5,756 nucleotides of DNA. Origin: Candidatus Woesearchaeota archaeon CG11_big_fil_rev_8_21_14_0_20_43_8 (GTDB lineage: Archaea > Nanobdellota > Nanobdellia > Woesearchaeales > CG08-08-20-14). The position numbers were made by a program, and so were the translations under genes. Positions 1 to 3,916 of this stretch are shown one piece after another (the first letter of the stretch is position 1; each line of letters opens with the position of its first letter). The DNA is taken from contig PCVE01000003.1 in assembly GCA_002762705.1 (NCBI GenBank), positions 1-5,756 of the forward strand. The letters run 5' to 3'. The notes under the pieces were generated by a model. The model saw only the letters and a list, made by a program, of their open reading frames with translations. It was not told the DNA's origin and did no database searches.

Positions 1-241
1 GATCATCAATAGGACAAGAAAGAATAAGGACCTTGTTGAATTCGGCGCCTCTCCAAGAGCCTCGCTTGGTCTGATACTCGCTGCGAAAGCGCGTGCGCTG
101 ATCGACGGCAGGAAATGTGTCACTAAAGAAGACATAGAAGAGATGGCGCTTCCGATACTCAGACACAGGATCATACTGAGCTTCAAGGCTGAACGTGAAG
201 GCAAATCAGCCGATGATGTGATCAAGGAGTTGATAAAATAA
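1..241 (+). CDS. MoxR-family AAA+ ATPase, C-terminal fragment
   Basis: The reading frame begins at base 2, is open from the window edge and ends at TAA 239-241, giving the last 79 residues. The fragment contains GASPRAS followed by LGLILAAKARALIDGR, then VTKEDIEEMALPILRHRI and a tail of the type EGKSADDVIKEL. This is the characteristic lid domain and C-terminus of MoxR ATPases, which end with a YGASPRA...VTPEDV...VLRHR...ADDV pattern. The Walker A and B motifs lie upstream, outside the window. MoxR proteins are chaperone-like ATPases that usually work with von Willebrand A-type partners. The next gene, a DUF58 protein in the same direction, is the classic partner and supports the call. The C-terminus appears complete. 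Family call is secure; the specific client is unknown. Confidence 0.9.
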   Translation, partial: IINRTRKNKDLVEFGASPRASLGLILAAKARALIDGRKCVTKEDIEEMALPILRHRIILSFKAEREGKSADDVIKELIK

Positions 242-248
242 GGGGAAT

Positions 249-275
249 GCGGTATAATTATATCATTATATCCGC
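249..275 (+). repeat. Imperfect hairpin after moxR stop
   Basis: GCGGTATAAT (249-258) pairs with ATTATATCCGC (265-275) around a 6-nt loop, with one unpaired T in the right arm. The AT-rich core includes the perfect palindrome TATAATTATA (253-262). It begins 8 nt after the MoxR stop. No T-tract follows, so it is not a clear terminator. It could be an mRNA 3'-end or processing structure, an operator, or a TATA-containing promoter for the DUF58 gene. The pairing is seen directly; the function is inferred. Confidence 0.45.
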
Positions 276-354
276 ACTATACACTTTGGCATGAGATCTG
301 AGCTTTGGGCAGTGAACTCATAACATATACCCAAATAGACAGCACACAGATCGC

Positions 355-364
355 AGATAATATC
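355..364 (+). promoter_or_regulatory. Weak candidate TATA element for DUF58 gene
   Basis: GATAATATCC is centred about 28 nt before ATG 388. This is the spacing expected for a leaderless archaeal transcript, and no Shine-Dalgarno precedes that ATG. The match to a TATA consensus is loose. The AT-rich palindrome at 253-262 is an alternative that would give a leader of roughly 100 nt. MoxR and DUF58 genes are often co-transcribed, so this gene may need no promoter of its own. Confidence 0.25.
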
Positions 365-387
365 CGATAAAAATCACCTAAAATAAT

Positions 388-1245
388 ATGGTAATACAGA
401 CAGATTATCTAAAACAGCTCAACAGATTCACGTTGATGCTGAAGAAAAAAGTCCACAGCGCATATGCTGGTTCTAGAGAATCGAAGAATCCTGGTTCTGG
501 ACTTGTGTTTCGGGATTACAAAGACTACGTGCAAGGTGATGATTTCCGTAAGATCGACTGGCGTGTCTATGCACGCACAGATAAATTCTATATAAGACGT
601 TATGAAGAAGAGAGGAACATGACTATCCACATAATCGTCGATGCTAGCGCCAGCATGGATTTTGGCGAGCACACGAGAAAATTCGATTATGCTGCGATGC
701 TCGGCCTTGGTTTCGCCCATATAGCCCTGAAGAACAACGAAAAATTTGAATTCACTACTTTCGCGAACAAGCTGACACCGATAAAGGCGAGGAAAGGGGT
801 GAATCAGATACTCTCGATTGTCGACACATTGAATTTCACAAAACTCACCGGAAAATCCAATTTCAAGGAATCTCTATCGACATACAAGGAACTGATAAAA
901 TCAAAGTCGATGATAGTTATAATCTCTGATTTTCTATTCGACATCGATGAACTTAGAGAGTCATTGTACAAGTACAAGAAAAGTGAGCTTCTGCTAATAC
1001 AAGTGCTTGACCCTGTCGAGGCGAAGTTCAGCCTGGAAGGAGACTATAATCTTGTGGATTCAGAGACAGGCTTCTCGATAAAGGCGCTCATCTCAAATCG
1101 CCTGCGTAACAAATATAAGACTGGCCTTGAAGGACATACATATAAGATAAAGGACTTCTGCGAGCAGATCGGTGCGAAATTCGTGACCATCAGCACAGAC
1201 AAAGATGTTTTTGACGCATTCTATGATGCTCTAGGCTCAAAGTGA
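388..1245 (+). CDS. DUF58 domain protein (VWA-like MoxR partner)
   Basis: The 285-aa protein carries the DUF58 signature: GDDFRKIDW at residues 50-58, then a basic stretch (YIRRYEEER) and a von Willebrand A-like fold. MIDAS-type metal-binding residues are visible: D85-x-S87-x-S89 in VDASAS, T154 in the LTGKSNF loop, and D181 in IISDF. There is no signal peptide or membrane segment, so it should be cytoplasmic. Many bacterial DUF58 proteins instead carry N-terminal membrane helices. ATG 388 is the first possible start, because an in-frame TAA lies at 379-381, and the N-terminus matches the family. DUF58 proteins are encoded next to MoxR ATPases and are thought to recruit or present clients for them. 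A 146-nt gap separates the pair here, wider than in a tight operon. No further partner (BatA/BatB, transglutaminase) follows. Family call is firm; cellular role is unknown. Confidence 0.9.
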   Translation: MVIQTDYLKQLNRFTLMLKKKVHSAYAGSRESKNPGSGLVFRDYKDYVQGDDFRKIDWRVYARTDKFYIRRYEEERNMTIHIIVDASASMDFGEHTRKFDYAAMLGLGFAHIALKNNEKFEFTTFANKLTPIKARKGVNQILSIVDTLNFTKLTGKSNFKESLSTYKELIKSKSMIVIISDFLFDIDELRESLYKYKKSELLLIQVLDPVEAKFSLEGDYNLVDSETGFSIKALISNRLRNKYKTGLEGHTYKIKDFCEQIGAKFVTISTDKDVFDAFYDALGSK

Positions 1246-1277
1246 ATCTCTTGATTATTACAAAGAAACCAAAAACA

Positions 1278-1285
1278 CTTAAATG
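1278..1285 (+). promoter_or_regulatory. TATA-like promoter of the tyrosine operon
   Basis: CTTAAATG is preceded by an A-rich stretch (AAAAACA) that could serve as the BRE. Its centre is about 45 nt before ATG 1326. Initiation about 25 nt downstream would start RNA near 1306-1308 and leave a leader of about 20 nt containing the GGAG ribosome-binding site. The position fits archaeal promoter geometry; the box itself is only a moderate match. Confidence 0.45.
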
Positions 1286-1313
1286 ATACCATGATTCTTG
1301 ATAAAAAACGTAT

Positions 1314-1317
1314 GGAG
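1314..1317 (+). promoter_or_regulatory. Shine-Dalgarno of DAHP synthase gene
   Basis: GGAG lies 8 nt before ATG 1326. The same motif and spacing recur before the kinase start at 3917, which suggests that genes with leaders in this genome use this signal. Confidence 0.7.
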
Positions 1318-1325
1318 AAGCAACG

Positions 1326-2339
1326 ATGATAATTGTATTAAAGCCAGGCGCGACAAAAGATGAGATCGATCATGTGACGACATTGATCACTGATCTTGGG
1401 CTCAAACCAGTGATCTCTGAGGGGACTGAGAGAGTTGTGATTCATGTCCTTGGCGACACAAGGAGCGCCCCTGTCGATCAATTAGATTCATTGAAATTCG
1501 TCGAGAAAGCGATACGTGTGCTAAAGCCATATAAATTGACTACAAAAGAGCATCATGCACAGAAGACTGTTGTAGAGATCGGCGGCCTTTCTATTGGAGA
1601 TGGTGATTTCGCTATGATCGCAGGACCATGCTCTGCAGAAAGTGAGGAGCAGGTGATGGAAGCGGCAAGACACCTGAAGAAGATAGGCATAAAGATAATG
1701 CGCGCTTCCTGTTTCAAACCAAGGACAAGCCCATATGATTTCCAGGGACTTGGACTTGAGGGCCTGAAGATGCTCAAGAAGGTACGCGAGACAACCGGGC
1801 TTCTTGTGGAGACAGAAGTCATGGATGTCCGTGATGTGAAAATCGCATCTGAGCATGTCGATATTTTAAGAGTCGGAGCCAGGAACATGCAGAATTTCGA
1901 TCTTCTAAAAGAGATGGGCAAAATCAAGAACCCAGTGATCCTGAAAAGAGGCATGGCAGCGACAGTGAAAGAGTTCATCATGGCAGCAGAATATATAATC
2001 CACAGCGGAAACAAGAATGTCATACTCTGCGAAAGAGGCATCCGCACATTTGAGACGGCTTATAGAAACACGCTTGATCTGAGTGCTGTCGCATTGCTGA
2101 AGAAGGATACGCATCTTCCGGTCATAGTCGACCCAAGCCATGCTGCTGGCAGGCGCGACCTAATCGGGCCGCTGTGCAAAGCATCTATCGCTGCGGGAGC
2201 TGATGGCCTTCTGATAGAGATGCACCCCTTTCCAGAGAAAGCACTATGCGATGGCGCGCAGTCTTTGACTCCGGATATGTTGAAATCATTGACTACAGAA
2301 TTAAGGCCATTCTGTGAATTGATGGGGAAGAGATTATAG
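1326..2339 (+). CDS. aroF: 3-deoxy-7-phosphoheptulonate synthase, type I-beta
   Basis: This enzyme condenses phosphoenolpyruvate and erythrose 4-phosphate to DAHP, the first step of the shikimate pathway. Residues 1-70 form the ferredoxin-like regulatory domain (start IIVLKPGAT, end VLKPYKL). The rest is the catalytic TIM barrel. From memory of the Thermotoga maritima enzyme (338 aa), the metal and active-site residues fall at the same numbers here: C102 in IAGPCSAE, K131 in FKPRTSP, H272 in DPSHAAGRRD, E298 in LIEMHP and D309. Further family motifs are GARNMQNF and CERGIRTFE. Length is normal at 337 aa and nothing essential is missing. In the Thermotoga enzyme the N-terminal domain mediates inhibition by tyrosine and phenylalanine, and the same control is likely here because the next two genes lead to tyrosine. 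It is the first gene of the operon; the downstream gene starts 4 nt after its stop. The label aroF is used in the broad type I-beta sense. Confidence 0.97.
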   Translation: MIIVLKPGATKDEIDHVTTLITDLGLKPVISEGTERVVIHVLGDTRSAPVDQLDSLKFVEKAIRVLKPYKLTTKEHHAQKTVVEIGGLSIGDGDFAMIAGPCSAESEEQVMEAARHLKKIGIKIMRASCFKPRTSPYDFQGLGLEGLKMLKKVRETTGLLVETEVMDVRDVKIASEHVDILRVGARNMQNFDLLKEMGKIKNPVILKRGMAATVKEFIMAAEYIIHSGNKNVILCERGIRTFETAYRNTLDLSAVALLKKDTHLPVIVDPSHAAGRRDLIGPLCKASIAAGADGLLIEMHPFPEKALCDGAQSLTPDMLKSLTTELRPFCELMGKRL

Positions 2340-2343
2340 AAAA

Positions 2344-2610
2344 ATGGGTTTAGAAGATCTTCGAAAAGAAATCGACTTGGTCGACAATGATATTCTAGAA
2401 CTTCTGTCAAAAAGAAGATCAATTGTGCGGCAAATTGCAGAAATAAAAAAGATGGAAGGACTTTCCACATTTGACGCGAGACGAGAAACCAAGATCAAGG
2501 CCAAACTAAAAGAAAAAGCGTCTGGACTTGGGCTTGATCAAGAATTCATTTTGAGATTATTTGACGAGATTTTAAAGAATTCAAGAGAAGAGCAGGAAAA
2601 AGAGGGATGA
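2344..2610 (+). CDS. aroQ: Chorismate mutase, AroQ class, monofunctional
   Basis: This 88-aa all-helical enzyme rearranges chorismate to prephenate, the branch point to tyrosine and phenylalanine. Aligned by eye to the E. coli chorismate mutase domain, all eight well-known active-site residues are present at a constant offset of four: R7, R24, K35, D44, R47, E48, S80 and Q84 (E. coli R11, R28, K39, D48, R51, E52, S84, Q88). The signature segments are LRKEID, LLSKRRSIV, EIKK and DARRE. There is no fused dehydrogenase, dehydratase or ACT domain. It starts 4 nt after the DAHP synthase stop with no well-placed Shine-Dalgarno (the nearest purine run, GGGGA 2324-2328, is 15 nt away). Translation probably depends on coupling to the upstream gene. 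Isoleucine is mostly ATT here, unlike in the upstream gene. The call is firm. Confidence 0.95.
   Translation: MGLEDLRKEIDLVDNDILELLSKRRSIVRQIAEIKKMEGLSTFDARRETKIKAKLKEKASGLGLDQEFILRLFDEILKNSREEQEKEG
2602..2605 (+). promoter_or_regulatory. Shine-Dalgarno deciding the GTG start of tyrA
   Basis: GAGG within AGAGGGA sits 6 nt before GTG 2612, inside the last codons of the chorismate mutase gene. The nearby ATGs at 2607 and 2610 are in a different frame and hit a stop at once. No upstream in-frame ATG exists, so GTG 2612 is the supported start. Confidence 0.7.
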
Positions 2611-2611
2611 T

Positions 2612-3337
2612 GTGGAGATAGGTGTGATTGGGTTTGGCAGATTTGGAAAGCTTTTAGTCAGATATCTTTCACCGGATTTCAGGATATCTGTTTTTGATAA
2701 AGATGACAAAACCAAAGAAATCAATGAAATTGGTGCAAGTGTTCTTGGATTTTCTGATGTCTGCAAAAAAAGTATGGTGATTATTTGTGTCCCTATTTCT
2801 GAATTTGAGAAAACGCTTGTCGATATGAAGAATCATCTTGCGAAGAATACATTGGTCGTCGATGTTTGCTCTGTGAAAGAATATCCCGTGAAAATGATGA
2901 AAGAGATTCTTCCAGATGATGTTCAGATCTTGGCGACACATCCTATGTTCGGACCAGACAGCGCATCCGATTCACTTAACGGCAGAAAACTTGTTCTTTG
3001 CAAAGAACGGATCAATGATAGACAATATGAAAAAATCAAGGAGTACCTCACTAGAAAAAGCCTAAAAATCATTGAGACCAACCCAGAAGAACATGACAGG
3101 CAGATCGCGAATACCCTTGTGCTTCCACACTTCATAGGCAGGACGCTCATGGAGATGGATGCAAAAAACCATGAGATAGACACAGAAGGATATAAGCGTC
3201 TTCTGAAGATACTTGGGGTCGTGCAGAACGACACGTCCCAATTATTTCTGGATATGAACAGATATAATCGCTTCGCAAAAGATGTCCGTGAGAATTTCAT
3301 GGATGCGTTAGATACAGTCAATAAAAAGATCAATTGA
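2612..3337 (+). CDS. tyrA: Prephenate/arogenate dehydrogenase, short form
   Basis: This enzyme oxidatively decarboxylates prephenate (or arogenate) toward tyrosine. Residues 1-150 are a Rossmann domain with GxGxxG at 7-12 (GFGRFG) and an acidic residue, D29, at the end of beta2, which favours NAD+ over NADP+. The diagnostic ATHPMFGPD block holds the catalytic histidine H110. A second family histidine, H173 in LPHFIG, follows EEHDR (159-163), and a basic YKRL (193-196) lies in the helical domain. At 241 aa it is shorter than typical TyrA proteins of about 280-300 aa. It has a reduced C-terminal helical domain and no ACT or mutase domain. Start is GTG, chosen from the Shine-Dalgarno and because the Rossmann strand begins immediately. 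The gap to the chorismate mutase stop is 1 nt, implying translational coupling. Its stop overlaps a convergent gene by 8 bp. Prephenate versus arogenate preference cannot be read from sequence by eye. Confidence 0.93.
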   Translation: MEIGVIGFGRFGKLLVRYLSPDFRISVFDKDDKTKEINEIGASVLGFSDVCKKSMVIICVPISEFEKTLVDMKNHLAKNTLVVDVCSVKEYPVKMMKEILPDDVQILATHPMFGPDSASDSLNGRKLVLCKERINDRQYEKIKEYLTRKSLKIIETNPEEHDRQIANTLVLPHFIGRTLMEMDAKNHEIDTEGYKRLLKILGVVQNDTSQLFLDMNRYNRFAKDVRENFMDALDTVNKKIN

Positions 3338-3364
3338 TCCGCTCTTCGATATGTCTTTTTATTG
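3319..3364. terminator. Candidate bidirectional terminator between convergent genes
   Basis: CAATAAAAAGA (3319-3329) and TCTTTTTATTG (3354-3364) are a perfect 11-bp inverted repeat around a 24-nt spacer. The right arm gives a T5 tract for plus-strand transcripts from tyrA. The left arm gives a T5 tract for minus-strand transcripts from the HEPN-like gene. Both arms lie largely within coding sequence. The symmetry is seen directly. Termination is inferred from the position at a convergent junction and from the known use of oligo-T tracts by archaeal RNA polymerase. Confidence 0.55.
3328..3339. repeat. 12-bp palindrome holding both convergent stop codons
   Basis: GATCAATTGATC is a perfect palindrome. 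Read on either strand it supplies the codons ATC AAT TGA, so TyrA and the minus-strand protein both end in Ile-Asn and their coding regions overlap by 8 bp (3330-3337). Confidence 0.9.
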
Positions 3365-3782
3365 CGTTGATATAAAGCATCGCCTGGAGTTCAATGCTTT
3401 TCCATTCTTTCTTATCCATTGGTTGGTCATTGCTTTGAAGAGCCTCATTTTTCACTCTGACTTTTTCAAAGAAACCCCAATCAAGATCGAGTTCAGGGTG
3501 CTTTAAACATAGATATGCAAACAATGCCTGGTCATTTTCAGTAGTCATATTGTCAAGCCACATCGAAGCCCTTGCTAAATTACAAAATGCTTGGTACTGC
3601 AATCTAAATATGCTAGACCAAAGATCTCCTTTTTCTTTCAGATTTTCAATAACTTGCAAATCTCCTATGGCCATCTCAAAAAAAGAATCAGCTTTTCTTA
3701 TATCAAGACTATCATGAGCGACAATGTAGCCATCGATCGTGCATCTGTCATATGTCTGTTCCAACGTGTAATGCTTGTCCAT
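3330..3782 (-). CDS. Small helical protein, HEPN-like
   Basis: The 150-aa product has no signal peptide or membrane segment and appears almost entirely helical, with helices near residues 28-50, 54-77, 83-92, 103-115 and 123-147. The layout is reminiscent of the HEPN superfamily (SAV_6107-like branch): an amphipathic first helix with alternating alanines, a second helix rich in A and aromatic residues (FRLQYQAFCNLARASMWL), a loop with FFEKVRVKNEAL, and a last helix preceded by a D/K/E-rich turn. The HEPN ribonuclease motif Rx4-6H is absent. The closest candidate is R109-V-K-N112, so it may be a non-catalytic binding or antitoxin-like member. The start is ATG 3782, with no Shine-Dalgarno but a TATA-like box about 29 nt upstream, suggesting a leaderless transcript. 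It diverges from a protein kinase gene and converges on tyrA. Base composition is more AT-rich than its neighbours. That the gene is real is likely; the HEPN assignment is tentative. Confidence 0.65.
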   Translation of the reverse strand: MDKHYTLEQTYDRCTIDGYIVAHDSLDIRKADSFFEMAIGDLQVIENLKEKGDLWSSIFRLQYQAFCNLARASMWLDNMTTENDQALFAYLCLKHPELDLDWGFFEKVRVKNEALQSNDQPMDKKEWKSIELQAMLYINAIKRHIEERIN

Positions 3783-3806
3783 TTTCTATGAATCACGACA
3801 TGTTGC

Positions 3807-3816
3807 TATTTTTAAT
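3807..3816 (-). promoter_or_regulatory. TATA-like element of the HEPN-like gene
   Basis: On the minus strand this reads ATTAAAAATA, centred about 29 nt before the ATG at 3782. Archaeal initiation about 25 nt downstream would fall within a few bases of the start codon, consistent with a leaderless mRNA and with the lack of a Shine-Dalgarno. Confidence 0.45.
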
Positions 3817-3869
3817 GTTTTTGGATAAAGCGAGGATTGCTCCGGAACCGGAGATTTGGTGGGAAACGC

Positions 3870-3877
3870 TTATAAAT
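3870..3877 (+). promoter_or_regulatory. TATA box of the kinase gene
   Basis: TTATAAAT is preceded by purine-rich GGGAAACGC, a plausible BRE. Transcription should begin near 3899-3901, leaving a leader of about 17 nt with GGAG before ATG 3917. This is the best archaeal promoter in the window. It lies inside the 5' part of the longest open frame (from 3752), which argues against that longer start. Confidence 0.65.
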
Positions 3878-3904
3878 CCCCATAATATCCACTCGGCAGC
3901 ATCT

Positions 3905-3908
3905 GGAG
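3905..3908 (+). promoter_or_regulatory. Shine-Dalgarno deciding the kinase start
   Basis: GGAG lies 8 nt before ATG 3917, the same motif and spacing as at the DAHP synthase start. With the TATA box at 3870-3877 it fixes translation at 3917 rather than at the upstream in-frame ATG 3752, which would overlap the divergent gene by 31 bp. Confidence 0.65.
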
Positions 3909-3916
3909 ATACTGAT

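Noticed and set aside
1..400. Frequent GATC tetranucleotides, considered as possible Dam-type or origin-related clusters
   Set aside because: They are spread across the window and mostly come from ATC isoleucine codons after G-ending codons, with no dense cluster or DnaA/ORB-like element.
1312..1329. Five-codon upstream ORF (MEKQR) whose TGA overlaps the aroF ATG as ATGA
   Set aside because: It contains no aromatic codons for attenuation and starts very near the predicted transcription start. Its GGAG is better explained as the Shine-Dalgarno of the main gene.
1553..2047. Minus-strand open frame of 164 codons opposite the DAHP synthase gene
   Set aside because: It lies wholly within a gene with every catalytic residue in place. 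Its product is low-complexity S/F/P-rich and resembles no family, and it has no promoter or ribosome-binding site.
2060..2470. Minus-strand open frame spanning the aroF-aroQ junction
   Set aside because: It is antisense to two confident genes with a tight 4-nt gap, and the product has no recognisable domain.
2923..3333. Minus-strand 136-codon open frame opposite tyrA
   Set aside because: It overlaps the HPMFGP and catalytic regions of TyrA, and its serine/phenylalanine-rich product shows no family features.
3591..3791. Plus-strand 66-codon open frame opposite the HEPN-like gene
   Set aside because: It is antisense to the better-supported minus-strand gene, its hydrophobic product is typical of antisense reading, and no start signal is visible.
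3841..3857. TCCGGAACCGGAGA considered as a hairpin terminator or attachment site
   Set aside because: The arms are too short and no T-tract follows. It is kept only as a weak operator candidate.
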